Shown here: in pieces, positions 26,312 to 37,045 of the stretch
Layout: each line of letters begins with the position of its first letter
Numbering within the stretch: the stretch's first letter is position 1
DNA from: Enchytraeus crypticus
Lineage: Eukaryota; Annelida; Clitellata; Enchytraeida; Enchytraeidae
Length of the DNA stretch: 64,000 nucleotides
Direction of reading: 5' to 3'
Assembly (NCBI GenBank): GCA_905160935.1
Contig: CAJHZI010000270.1
Coordinates: 567,001-631,000, forward strand
Position numbers and translations under genes: made by a program
Notes under the pieces: generated by a model
What the model was told of the DNA's origin: nothing
Database searches by the model: none
What the model saw: the letters and a program-made list of their open reading frames with translations, nothing else

Positions 26312-29300
26312 TTATCAATATTAATAGCTGGATAGCGTAACATCCTCTTCTGAAATAGTTACAGTTTAATGAGGTCAAAGTTAATTTCCTTACTACTACT
26401 ACTATCCATCAAGTTTTCATCTTTGGTGCTGAAACTTTTATCCTCTCAATAGGGGTTTTTCAATAAATTTTAGTATAAAATCAGAAAAAACTCTCAAAAC
26501 AGGGTAAATTTTATCTTGAACACAATATGAAGCATTTACTTGCCTTTACGGTCCTAACACTACTGTAGCTGTTTCAAAATTAGTGTACTATTTTAGGTTG
26601 TTAACAGCATAAACGAACAGAATTTGAGAGAGCTGTAGTAAATTGGAATTTTTTGGTATTTTGGTACAGTGAAAAGTTTATTCAGACCCTAGTTAAACTG
26701 GGATTCAAGGGAAAATGATGACGCTGGTGATGATGATGAATGATGATGATGATTTTATTACTTTGAAAATGTCATTGGGCTAATGCACCTCCAGTACTTC
26801 TAAATTTCTCTGCATGTCTTTTTTTTATTCCTACATATTTAGGATGATTTAGCTTATTGTACTGGTTGTGCTTTTATCGTATGTAGTTTAATGTTGTAAA
26901 GCTATATCATATTTATTCTGTTGTTAATTAGTATTTGTGTAGTTGCTATTTGCAACTTTAACGGCACTGACATCATCCTTGTATGAGGAAACAGACGTTA
27001 AACCTTTATTATTATTATTATTGCATCAATCATCAATATGAATTTAACGTCTGGTTCATCGCCATAAGGCAATGTCAAGGACTTCCCTTGCAGACTGTGT
27101 AGAAACCTGTCTGACCTGATATGTCTACCATCATATCATTTCAATTACTTTCTGTATGAAGTGATACTATCGTGAACTTAACAACATAATTTATTAATGA
27201 AGAGTAATAATGTAGTCTTTACAGGAGTAAGTTTCTATCTAAAATACTATTGTACTATTCATTGTCTGTTGTTGTAGCTGAATTAGAGAAGAATCCTCAA
27301 AGACCCCCTGTGGTAAGTTGCTTTCTGATTAACTAATTGTGAATGAAGAAAATTAAAATTAAATCTTTATTTTTTAAATGTGTATGCTGTCCTTTTTTAC
27401 TGTTTTACTCTTTTATTTACCTTCAAACTTTTTTATTTCTTATCACAATAATAGTAAATACAAGCATGTATACTTAATTAGAAGATAAACAAATAATTAT
27501 GAAGTAAAGAGTTATCACAAATGAGCAAAACCTAAGCCCAGTCAGGTAATACAGTCAGTAGCAGCAATTAAGAGTAACAAATTGTTTTAATTGATTGCTA
27601 TGCTACAGAACAAAAAAAAATCCTACTGTAGCTTGGCAAACATTATAACTAATGTCAATTGTAGAATTAATATTATAATATACATATTCAAGCAACATGT
27701 TATATGTGGCTACTTATCAGTTTAGCTTATCGTGGTTGCTTCAATGCTATCTGCATGGGAATTCTTGTATAATATGCATTAAATTATTGACATTTATGTA
27801 GTAAATCTTTAATTAAACATTACACAACTGTCATTGAGTTAAATATTTTTTCTAAAATAATTGACACTTAGAATTAATATTAGATTGATTTCGTGTATTT
27901 ATCTGACTTAGGGTTACTTTTGATTCAATGACGTTGTTTGTTTGTTTCAGAACACTGTAACAACAGCCCCTGAGTTGAGGAAATGGATTCCAACGATTAG
28001 CCGTGATCTCGACCTTGCAGTCAAGGTCTTTATCAACCTTCTGTACTTGTTATTGTCTCTATTAGTATTCCATTTACTATTCAGCATCACTCGTAATTGT
28101 AATGACTTATGCATTTATTCTAATTTCTTTCTCTCTTTCAATATTTTGCGAAAAATGCTTAAGAAATGTTTAAGGTGTACCTTTCTACTTCCTCTAAAGT
28201 TACTAGCAGAAATCTTAAAAACACTGTATTGATAAACAATCACTTAATTTGTATGTACTTAATATTTATTATATTTTTATTGTAACCTTTATTTACTCTA
28301 CATTTGCTGTTTAGCTTGTATATAAATGAAATGTTAATATTTAAATTTTAATACTAGTATTTAATAATTTTTGTAAAATTTCACAATGTAACTAGTTTCC
28401 TAAACACTACACAAGGTCTATTACAATTGTACTCCTCCCTTTTCATTAAGTTTGATTTTATTTATAGTCATTTATATTTTATTATATTTATATTATTTTT
28501 ATATTTATGATTATGTATTTATGGTAAATATATTCCTATATTTAATCCCAATATTTGTAAGATTCTTGTTTGATCTGCTTGAATATCATCATTTTTCTAT
28601 GTAACTTAATAGCGATAACTGTGTAAGTTGTGTATTCTGTGTATGTGTGCAGCAATTAGCAGTACCATGCTACCCTGAGCGAGTTATAGACGATGTACAG
28701 GATAGGATCGCGAAGCTAAAGAGAGAGTATCAGCTTTTCACTTTAAAGCTTCGACAGCTTGATCCGGATTCTCTCAAAGATTATGACGGATCTAAATTTC
28801 CTCAGTTGTCTACATATGGTGTAAAGAGGCGACAACGTGACGACTGTGAAGGTTTGTGCTAGATGCATTCATGATGCAGCTAACATCATGAATGCTAGAA
28901 AGAAAGTGATTGATGTACTAGCTATAGATTTACAGTTTAGATATTTTGAGAATTAAAGAATACTTTAGTACCAAATTTGCATTTAACTGAATAATTTACT
29001 ACTAAAGATGTATGTCGTATTTTGAGGCAGTACTCGGTACCTGAAAAATAATGTTACAATCTATTTGCCTGAACTCGAGATTTAATCTGTATGGTTTTCG
29101 ACTGAATATCTATCAGTTTAGGATTCACATTGTTGGTGTACCCTTGACTGATAGCTAGTCCTCATAGCTGAAACGACGTTAACTTAACATAACAATACTG
29201 GGTCAGGAAGCAAAATTGCTTGTTTGAGACCCACCACATTTGACGTTCACATTGTCTTTATATAGGACGCATAGACCATCAATAGATCTAGCTTGTTCCG

Positions 29301-30500
29301 ACATAATTAGGTTTCATTGTTTGTCTATCTAAAATTCTACATTTACTATAATGGTTCCTGAACTTCGTCCATCTTAGTTACTTGAGAAATGGAGATTAAA
29401 AATACTGACCTTCTGTTTCCAGTTTTCCTGCTTCTAGTGTGATATTTCTGTAAAATATATGTATTTTTTACAATTACCGTAGAAACTGCAGATATTAGAA
29501 TAATGTTAAAGTTAACAATGTATATTTAACTCTCAGGAATTTTGAATATGATGATAATTCATTTATAATTAGTTCTCATGGATTTAGTAGTTGTATTACA
29601 AGTAAAGGTAGTTTGATGTTCAAATATAACAACAAAGTACTCTGATTTAAATTTAGTACGATTCTCCTGTAATTATGACTTATTCATGAGAGATTAGGGC
29701 AGAGTTTCTGTGTTACTCTACAAACAAATTAATTCAATTTTTTTTCTATAGATGAAGAGAAAGCGGAAGCCAAAAGACCGATGACGTATGCATCACTTGA
29801 GTCTAATCGAGAAATCTTTCTAACAGAATTTCGAGCCGCAAGGATCAGAATTCCAATACTCGACAATGAGGCAGAGGGCGCTGATAGCAACACTGCTGAT
29901 CATATGAGCGAGAGCTGCTTGTCAACAACCCCTGCTTCAACTTTCAATCACGAGCTTCAAGACAAACCTTTGGATATTGATAAATCTAAAATAGCACTTC
30001 TGTCACAACGCTGCGCTAAGAATTATTCTAATATAGAATCCAATTCTTATTTAAGCCGAGGCCGTGTCAGAAACTACTTAACGTCTTCTTTAAATCATGA
30101 ACTTCTGGACAAGCCGCTAGATTTTGATAAATCTAAAATACTACAATTAACACAACCAATTTCTCAATGTCCTCAGAAGAATGAGATTAATTTGGTTTTG
30201 CAGAGTAGTTCTATAAAGTATTGCTCAAAATGCTCTAAAGATGACTCTGTGGAAGAAGAACATGCTACCAGTTGTACTACTAGTGAAAGTCTAACTGAAT
30301 CATTCAGAATAGACAAGATACCGGTCTCTGAAGGTAGGTGTCCTACAACGTCAAGTCAGACGGTTATAGATGAAGCGGAATCGTGTGAAATATCCGCTCA
30401 GAAATTGATGCATAAAAGTTGTGCAAGTTCAGCCTTAGGACATCTGATGATGGAATATGAATCTAGTGATGATGAGAGAGAGGACACGGACGTAAAATGA
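26082..30500 (+). CDS. conserved-looking coiled-coil protein, unnamed (complete, 5 exons)
   Basis: Exons 26082-26148, 27278-27312, 27951-28025, 28653-28851, 29752-30500 join in phase to 374 residues. The start MARNEEKLFGRLNRLHLQKQ resembles a family of small metazoan coiled-coil proteins; the first residues also recall the splicing factor ISY1, but the rest does not. Residues 35-125 hold a block (LRKWIPTISRDLDLAVK, then YPERVIDDVQDRIAKLKREY and KLRQLDP), likely helical and coiled-coil. The long last exon is acidic and Ser/Thr-rich, with two near-identical motifs, HELQDKPLDIDKSKI near residue 192 and HELLDKPLDFDKSKI near 241, and it ends EYESSDDEREDTDVK. There is no signal peptide or membrane span. 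A nuclear or scaffold role would be inference. Start: first ATG, followed by the conserved N-terminus. Confidence 0.85.
26190..26312. repeat. (TA)n microsatellite
   Basis: Alternating TA run with short interruptions in intron 1 of the 26082 gene. Confidence 0.9.
26313..27277. other. intron 1 of the 26082 gene, with retroposon scraps
   Basis: Holds a LINE-B/SINE-B tail at 26685-26755 (CAGACCCTAGTTAAACTGGG then (ATG)n). It also holds a SINE 3' module ending GAGGAAACAGACGTTAAACC with a (TTA)n tail at 26960-27022. The rest is AT-rich. Confidence 0.5.
27278..27312 (+). CDS. exon 2 of the coiled-coil protein gene
   Basis: 35 bases encoding AELEKNPQRPPV. Acceptor TTGTTGTAG, donor GTG/GTAAGT. Phase 1 in, phase 0 out. 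Confidence 0.8.
27951..28025 (+). CDS. exon 3 of the coiled-coil protein gene
   Basis: 75 bases encoding NTVTTAPELRKWIPTISRD and LDLAVK. Acceptor TTTGTTTCAG, donor AAG/GTCTTT (weak). Phase 0 in and out. Confidence 0.8.
28026..28652. other. intron 3 of the 26082 gene
   Basis: AT-rich intronic DNA. A 96-codon open frame continuing from exon 3 into the intron has no conserved motif. Confidence 0.5.
28653..28851 (+). CDS. exon 4 of the coiled-coil protein gene
   Basis: Encodes QLAVPCYPERVIDDVQDRIA, then KLKREYQLFTLKLRQLDP and a basic VKRRQRDD. Acceptor TGTGTGCAG, donor GAAG/GTTTGT. Phase 1 out. Confidence 0.85.
28852..29751. other. intron 4 of the 26082 gene
   Basis: AT-rich; no element is clearly recognised. 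Confidence 0.5.
29752..30500 (+). CDS. last exon of the coiled-coil protein gene
   Basis: 749 bases, acceptor TTTTTTCTATAG, TGA stop at 30498-30500. It encodes residues 126-374: DEEKAEAKRPMTYASLESNR, then FLTEFRAARIRIP, the two DKPLDxDKSKI motifs and an acidic end. Confidence 0.88.
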
Positions 30501-30969
30501 GATTTTGTATAGAACGTTTAGATATATCGAGTGCATTCCTATACGCTTAATTATATTAATAATTTATAATTATATACAATTAAGATTATAGATTGTAAGA
30601 ATTTATGTAAAGGTTATTTGTTTTTCAGTCTCTAAAGAGTATAGGTAATATAGATCTATAAAACATTATTTGTACAAAAGGTTGATATCTTTGACATCAG
30701 CCACCTTTGAGAGTATGCTGACATTAAATCTTCATTTTGTTGGGCTGTGTAAGTTAACTAGTTAACTATATTTAAGTTAACTATAGTCTGCTGTGCTTGC
30801 CAGAGTCCCTCATTTCTTCTCAACCCAGGGAAGTTTATTTGTTTCAATCTACAACAAACATACATATAATACAGGCAAAGGCTCAAGATTAGTTTGGCAT
30901 TTATAGCTGCCTTTTATTTATTGGACAACTATACTGAATAATTTATTAAAATATAGTATTTTGTTAATA
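30501..30969. other. convergent 3' ends of the 26082 gene and the tau-like gene
   Basis: AT-rich 3' UTR/intergenic DNA. TTTATT at 30914-30919 would be an AATAAA on the - strand, possibly serving the tau-like gene. Confidence 0.35.
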
Positions 30970-32360
30970 TTATATATTTTCCTGCGACTGGGCAACTAAT
31001 GCCTGAAAGTCCAGCAAATCAAGTAACGCCGAGTGTGACGTGAGTTTCATGTTTCAAAGGCATCAGTGACGCGAAACGCTATATTTTAACTGAAATTAAT
31101 GTATGAATTTACTTATTGATCTACAGACTGACACTTAACTAATCAAGCTACAGGCTCAGCGCAATGGCTTTTTTCTCTCAACTAGCGAATTCAGAAAATT
31201 TAAGCAAACCCTGGCAGCGTTCTGTTCAGCGTTCTGTGCAGCACTAACCTTCTTATTGCCACCTGGTTTGTGAGAGAGCTAATACTAACCTTCTTATTGC
31301 CACCTCCTGGTTCTTGAGAGAGGGAACACAAACCTTCTTATTGCCACCTCCTGGTTCTTGAGAGAGGGAACACAAACCTTCTTATTGCCACCTCCTGGTT
31401 CTTGAGAGAGGGAACACAAACCTTCTTATTGCCACCTCCTGCCACCTCCTGGTTCTTGAGAGAGGGAACACAAACCTTCTTATTGCCACCTCCTGGTTCT
31501 TGAGAGAGGGAACACAAACCTTCTTATTGCCACCTCCTGGTTCTTGAGAGAGGGAACACAAACCTTCTTATTGCCACCTCCTGGTTCTTGAGAGAGGGAA
31601 CACAAACCTTCTTATTGCCACCTCCTGGTTCTTGAGAGAGGGAACACAAACCTTCTTATTGCCACCTCCTGGTTGTGAGAGAGGTAACACAAACCTTCTT
31701 ATTGCCACCTCCTGGTTTGTGAGAGAGGTAATACAAACCTTCTTATTGCAACCACCTGGTTAATGAGAGAGCTAATACAGACCTTCTTATTGCCACTGCC
31801 TTGTTTGTGAAAGAGGTAATACAAACCTTCTTATTGCCACCTCCTGGTTTGTGAGAGAGGTTATCGTTGGCTCCGGCTCGGGACTTTACACCATTGTAGT
31901 CTTGCTTTTCGTCAAACACCTACATGCAGAGAACAATTGCTTTAATGGACCTACTTAGTCTGGAATTATAATAAATTATAATACCTTAGTTGATTTCGAA
32001 AACATCTTAATTCTTTAAGCTCGCTCTCGTTCACAAATTCACATTCTTCTTCTCTAAGTGCCGTGCCTGTTCCAAGCCTGGACGGTCATGGTCATATTCC
32101 TCCATATGTCTCTGTTCATTGTTGCTCTGATCATCTCTGTTTCAGTTAGATGCATCCATTTGCTAAGACTCTTAATAAACGTCATCCGCTGTCGCTGTCA
32201 ATCCTTGCATCTTTTTCCTTCTGTTATATTATTACCGTCACTACGGTATTTTCAACTATTTATCTGGTTCACATTACATTTACTTTAATAAACTCTTAAA
32301 TTCTCTTTCTCTTTTATTCTCTCTTCATCCCCCTTTCAGCTTTCTCTACCGCTCTGCATT

Positions 32361-32430
<70 letters not shown>

Positions 32431-34384
32431 TCTCATTGTCTATTTCGTCTGATGCATTTACTACGTGGTGGCTGAAAGTTAAACTTCCATATAAACTTGT
32501 AATTTGCATCAGCCATCTCCATCAGATAAAGGAGGAAGAATAAGTGCAACAGCAGCAGATATATCTGATATAAGGATATAACAATAATGATTGCAAACCC
32601 CGTCTCTTTTATCAGAATATTACATGAGGGGCATCGCACCATAAATCTATATGTCATTGATGACTGTAGCACTCTAATTGTTGTTAAATCTAAAGTTGTA
32701 AAGCTATTAGAGTAAAACCCATAAGTATTACCTTCTTGTTCCCGCCCCCTGCCTTGTGATCTAGATTGTCATTGGCTCCAGCTCTGGACTTCACTCCACT
32801 GAAATCCTGCTTCTCATCAAATATCTGAGCACGAATGATGCATGACAATGCAGTGCGCTCTATTACGTTTATCGTGAATTATTTATTTTATTTATTCTTA
32901 TTTGTACATCTTTATAAAATAAATCCCAAGTTCAAGATGGCCAACATAGGTAGTTTACAGAAATAAATTGGGACACGGTCAATTCACTTGAGTATTTCAA
33001 CATTTCACATCACCTATCATGTGAAAACCGCAAAATAATTTTTATATTTTGATATATTAATATTTAAAATCTAAGATTTAATAATTTCACTATTAAAATT
33101 CATAAATTACATAATCGTGGTAGTGTTCTGTATAATGACAAATCTGATGTGCATATTCATACGTGTTACTTCAAATTTTGTGTTTAGGAGAGCATTCCAC
33201 TTCTGAACAGGTTGATCCCATCACAATGCTTAGGCTCATAGGCCTAAATGCTTCTGCTGAACTTTTAAACTCTGCTAAATGTCTCTACTAGCAGCCTTTA
33301 GCACGAATATGACTTCTGAGATGATTTTCCATACAGTTTCTCAAATATTACTTAGTCGTTTTTTCTTTTTTTTCAGTAATGGGTTCGTCCATTATTCAGG
33401 GACTCAGATACAATGCGGACTAAAATTTTTGCGCTAACTAAATAGAGACCTTGCTGTTTCCACCTCCGGCTTTATGATGAAGATTATCATTTGCTCCGGC
33501 TTTGGACTTCACTCCACTGTAATCCTGCTTCTCGTCAAACACCTGAAAGAAATCAGTCATTTACATTATAAACCTTTAAAAAATAAAGTTTTTATTAGAA
33601 TCAAAGTAAAAAAACAAATATAAGAGAAATCACAGTATACAGACACATCATGCAAACATCATATCAATGAACATGAATGCATCAGACATTTAAATCTCAT
33701 CAATCATTCAAATCAAAACCAAACATCTTATTCATTGAATCCTGTGGCCATCAGAGAGGGCACAAGGTGCTCTATCTAGCTGACCACCACAAATATTAAC
33801 TTTATAACTAATAGTAGCAATACAATTGTCCAAATTATCATAACACTATTATCTTTATAAACTTTGTTAGTAATATCAGTATAAATGTTGTCATTAATAT
33901 CTATCTGGCTTTTCTTCCAATCTTATAGGGCCTATTATATTGCAATTTCAGCTGATAAATAAATGTGGCCAGTGAATTAAAGTCGAACAGAGCAATTCTG
34001 AGCAAATAATTTTTCCTCAGAATTGCTAAGCAAAAATGTTTTTAATGCTCAGATCAACATCATATATATGATTATCTTTGGTGCAAAAATTTTTTGCGGA
34101 AAGCACAAATAATGATTTTTTCCAAAGCACAAATGATGGAAATAAATCACTTTCAACACATGCCTTTTCTCTCTCAGTTTCGCTTGCCACTCATGCTATG
34201 TGCGTAACTCCTCTTCCGGTTATGGCCGTCAATGCTGAAATCTAAATGATCCTATACTATACAAAACTCTCTACCTTCTTGTTTCCCCCTCCAGCTTTGT
34301 GATCATAGTTGTCCCTTGAGCCGATCTTAGAGGTGATCTTCTTGCCGTCTGTTGTAGACATCTTGATCCTCTGTCTGGTCTGAT
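30970..34384 (-). CDS. tau/MAP2/MAP4-family microtubule-binding protein
   Basis: Four exons each encode one tau-type microtubule-binding repeat: 34275-34384, 33450-33542, 32732-32824, 31827-31919. The repeats read SKIGSRDNYDHKAGGGNKK, then KSKAGANDNLHHKAGGG, KSRAGANDNLDHKAGGG and KSRAGANDNLSHKPGGG. They are linked by (V/I)FDEKQD(Y/F)(S/N)GV and match vertebrate KIGSLDNITHVPGGGNKK. The last three exons are exactly 93 bases, phase 0. Such proteins bind and stabilise microtubules. The start is unsure: an ATG at 34359-34361 within the first exon (MSTTDGKK) would give a protein of about 130 residues, or a spliced N-terminal part may exist upstream that I cannot find. Two terminal exons are possible: 31063-31089 (LKYSVSRH) or 30970-31002 (ALVAQSQENI). 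Confidence 0.88.
31244..31860 (-). repeat. 44-base array of the tau-like repeat 4 exon end and donor
   Basis: About fourteen copies. On the - strand each reads CTCTCNCAANAACCAGGAGG, then TGGCAATAAGAAG and a GTTTGT or GTCTGT donor. The copy at 31824-31860 is the real exon end. Middle copies (31285-31680) are nearly identical to one another, and those next to the exon are more varied. One partial slip duplication (GCCACCTCCT) is at 31435-31450. Confidence 0.95.
31827..31919 (-). CDS. tau-like repeat 4 exon
   Basis: 93 bases, phase 0: VFDEKQDYNGVKSRAGAND, then NLSHKPGGGNKK. Acceptor GCATGTAG, donor AAG/GTTTGT. The last 30 or so bases and the donor are repeated in a long array immediately downstream. 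Confidence 0.92.
32045..32440 (-). mobile_element. LINE 3' fragment with (CT)n tract, in the tau-like gene
   Basis: On the - strand, 32050-32230 reads RMTFIKSLSKWMHLTETEMI, then RATMNRDIWRNMTM, typical of the end of a LINE reverse-transcriptase protein. A long (CT)n run occupies 32360-32433. Confidence 0.5.
32441..32731. other. tau-like gene intron
   Basis: No recognised element. Confidence 0.4.
32732..32824 (-). CDS. tau-like repeat 3 exon
   Basis: 93 bases, phase 0: IFDEKQDFSGVKSRAGAND, then NLDHKAGGGNKK. Acceptor GCTCAG, donor AAG/GTAATA. Confidence 0.92.
32825..33449. other. tau-like gene intron between repeats 2 and 3
   Basis: AT-rich; no recognised element. Confidence 0.45.
33450..33542 (-). 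CDS. tau-like repeat 2 exon
   Basis: 93 bases, phase 0: VFDEKQDYSGVKSKAGAND, then NLHHKAGGGNSK. Acceptor TCTTTCAG, donor AAG/GTCTCT. Confidence 0.92.
33543..34274. other. tau-like gene intron between repeats 1 and 2
   Basis: AT-rich; a CAAATCAAAACC/ATCAATCATTC patch but no recognised element. Confidence 0.45.
34275..34384 (-). CDS. tau-like repeat 1 exon
   Basis: Acceptor TCGTGTAG, donor AAG/GTAGAG. The open frame reads QTRQRIKMSTTDGKK, then ITSKIGSRDNYDHKAGGGNK. This is the only repeat keeping a canonical KIGS. The internal ATG at 34361-34359 is a candidate start. Confidence 0.88.
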
Positions 34385-34554
34385 CTACACGAGAATATAG
34401 TAGCTTATAATTTTTTATTACAATCTAAGTGGTATGACGAAAAGGTAAATTGAAAGGAAATATGGAGTTATATTAATATATATGTATATTATGTATAAAT
34501 ATTATACATAGGGCCTATATGTTTAAATGCATTTATATGTGTAATATATTTATA

Positions 34555-34576
34555 TATACATTTATTTATATATATA

Positions 34577-34636
<60 letters not shown>
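34555..34636. repeat. (TA)n microsatellite
   Basis: Pure TA run upstream of the first tau-like exon. Confidence 0.9.
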
Positions 34637-34639
<3 letters not shown>

Positions 34640-34795
34640 TGATGAGACTAGACCAAGACATGTCTTGCATCGAGACAATCTCGAGACAGTATTGTACTGT
34701 CTTTGTCATGGTCTCGTGGGTCACTGTCTTAGTCCTAGTCTTTGCAAAAAACTGTATTGGTCTTGCAAGACCAATACAGTTAAATTGTGAGAAGG
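34637..34795 (+). mobile_element. possible hAT-type MITE fragment
   Basis: Begins CAGTGATGAGACTAGACCAA after the TA run and continues with GAGACAATCTCGAGACAGTA and a GGTCTTGCAAGACC palindrome. CAGTG is a common hAT end. No clear right end or target duplication. Confidence 0.3.
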
Positions 34796-35329
34796 AAATA
34801 GTTTACTTTTTCAAATCTAAACGTTGATGGATCATAAAGAAGTGTTATTTGATTAAGTTGAATCCTTTGAAAATGTAGATTACTTATATCTCTGTTTAAT
34901 TCAATAGTTTTTTATTATGTTGTTATGCTTACTGATGTTTAAAACTCTTTCTAAAATTTCTCTTATTACTTTTTAGGAGTCACTATTGTTGTACTCATGT
35001 CGCAGTCAGCATTTGTACAACATTTGTCAGCATTTAAATATTTCTCTGATTAAGTTAGCCTAGTATTCTATTTAAAACGTGATATAAAAGTTTTGCTTAT
35101 TGACGTTTGCCAAGGAGTGTGACTTTGTATAACGTGTAAATGTATAACTAATTATATAACTACACGTAAATGCAACCACGCATTTCTTGACGACTTCAAA
35201 ATGCATGGATGCGTTGCGTTTACAATGTAGGCCTATCTCCTAAATGCATCCGCGGTCCTGAAATTACAATGGAGATCAAGTAAAAAAGTTAAAGCCAAGT
35301 TTAACGTCAGTCCTGTTTGACTTCTTTTT
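34796..35329. other. non-coding stretch upstream of the tau-like gene
   Basis: AT-rich. A SINE-C 3' module (GCCAAGTTTAACGTCAGTCC) sits near 35290. No exon found. Confidence 0.4.
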
Positions 35330-35366
35330 CTATTTCTCTTTCTCTCTCTCTCTCTCTCTCTTTCTT

Positions 35367-35416
<50 letters not shown>
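35330..35416. repeat. (CT)n microsatellite
   Basis: CTCTCT run with TTT interruptions. Confidence 0.9.
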
Positions 35417-35417
<1 letters not shown>

Positions 35418-35589
35418 AAAATCAGTAAAATATCTGGAGCCTGGCCATGACTCATAGAACTAATTTTATTCTTTGCATTTTTCTTTTATCACTTTATATG
35501 CGAATGTGTTATCAAACCGCCCAATATCTGGCTTTTCTCTCAGTCTTCCCCTAATCAATCCCCTCCAGTATTCTTTCTATAATGTGTTT

Positions 35590-35825
35590 CAGTAAACCAT
35601 CTAGAAAACCAAACCATCCAGTAAACCATCCATCAAACCATCCAGCAAATCATCCAGAAAACCATTCAGTAAATCATCCAGCAAACCATCCAGAAAACCA
35701 TCCAGTAAAACCATCCAGTAAAACATCCAGCAAATCATCCAGCAAACCATCCAGTAAAACATCCAGCAAATCATCCAGCAAATCATTCAGCAAACCATCC
35801 AGTAAAACATCCAGCAAACCATCCC
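35590..35825. repeat. tandem array, 12-base unit AAACCATCCAGT
   Basis: About twenty copies of AAACCATCCAG(T/C/A) and AAATCATCCAGC, mixed into higher-order blocks. The unit length keeps frames open on both strands. I see no exon edge in it. Confidence 0.9.
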
Positions 35826-36069
35826 CATATGACTGTCCACAACCTGCTCTTGTTTCCAGTTTTATTTGTCGCAATGCGAACTAAACATAGAACAAGAATC
35901 AGTGTCGCTGATTATTGAGTAGTGATTTTAGATATTACTGTTGTAATTAAAGATTGATGCTCAGCTTTATTAATTTGTATATGATGAATATCCTACACGT
36001 AGCACAGATAGATGATTTGTCTGCATTCAGCGTACAAAATTCTGTAATTAATGCACTTGTTACTCAATG

Positions 36070-36470
36070 AAATACTAAAAAGAAATTTCCTACCCGTATT
36101 GAGCCCGGTTTGATTGGGACCACTGCAGAATAGGAAAACCGCAAACAAGCTGCAGTTTGTATGTAAGAGGCAACTAAGGCAGGAGCTGAGGAAGGTAGAG
36201 GGGACCCACCTCATCATTAAATTTTTCTCCAGGATTAAATGGCAGTTAATCCGTTATAGAACTGATGAAGGCAACAGGAAACCCCCTCAGAAGCCATATT
36301 ATTAGCAAGCTTTAGGCTACATTAAGGTGTGGATAAGGCATAGCCATTATGTAGGGATTAACTCGTTAATCGATGGTGTGTTCTTTATGGAGCGTGAAAA
36401 GCAGCAAGTGAGTAGGAATGTGCTCCTTGGACCTGCAGCTTTGCAAGGCACTATAGAGAGAAAAAATGAA
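36070..36470 (+). mobile_element. SINE-A copy, nearly full length
   Basis: Head TACCCGTATTGAGCCCGGTT, then GGACCACTGCAGAATAGG, middle CCTCAGAAGCCATATTATTA and GGATTAACTCGTTAATCGAT, tail CCTTGGACCTGCAGCTTTGC, then AAGGCACTATAGAGAGA. Closest full relative: 48890-49262. Confidence 0.75.
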
Positions 36471-36889
36471 ACATAATTTTATATAAATTTATTTTAACTT
36501 ACCCGTTGGATATATTAATGCTAAATTTCTTTATAGCCCGTCAGCATGCTCGAAATGTAATAGGGACTAAATTTAGAAGTCGGCTATAGTTTCATTATTA
36601 TGATCAATATCATATCGATAAAGAGTAAAGAGTATGTTAATAAACTAGGCTTTATTCATCATATTTAATTATAACTTTAGTGATTTATCTCATGGTTTAC
36701 GATTTTTATTGTTTACTACTGTAATTTAACGAACATTGTGACGTTAAGCGTCTTATACAAAAGATAGTAGGTCCTATCCCTTATAAGGCTTAAGAGGTTC
36801 AATGTTTTAACATGTTTATCCTGTTGCGTAAAGTAAACATGCATTATACTGTAGTGAAATGATCAACTATGTTGATACCTATCACCTTT
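36471..36889. other. AT-rich non-coding stretch
   Basis: Nothing recognised. Confidence 0.4.
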
Positions 36890-37045
36890 AATACCATATG
36901 TTTAAATCGTTAGGCAATTTAGACCATTTTCGGAATAGCCAGTCCAGTGAATGTCCAAGATTTGACTCTCAGATCAGCAAGGCTGGGATTCGAACCCACG
37001 ATAATTCACCTCAGGATCTGTTATGTTTAATAGGTTTCAGAAGTT
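36890..37045 (-). mobile_element. SINE-D, tRNA-derived
   Basis: Reverse relative of 25275-25445: GGGATTCGAACCCACG is the B box on the - strand, and GATTCACCTCAGGATCTG-like sequence follows. Similarity extends for about 150 bases. Confidence 0.65.

Noticed and set aside
27942-28232. A 96-codon frame with a hydrophobic segment
   Set aside because: It is exon 3 of the 26082 gene running on into its intron; the hydrophobic part comes from AT-rich intron DNA.
35582-35884. Ser/Pro/Lys repeat frame (KPSSK units)
   Set aside because: 12-base array; Asn/His to Ser/Lys drift follows the DNA repeat, not codon selection.
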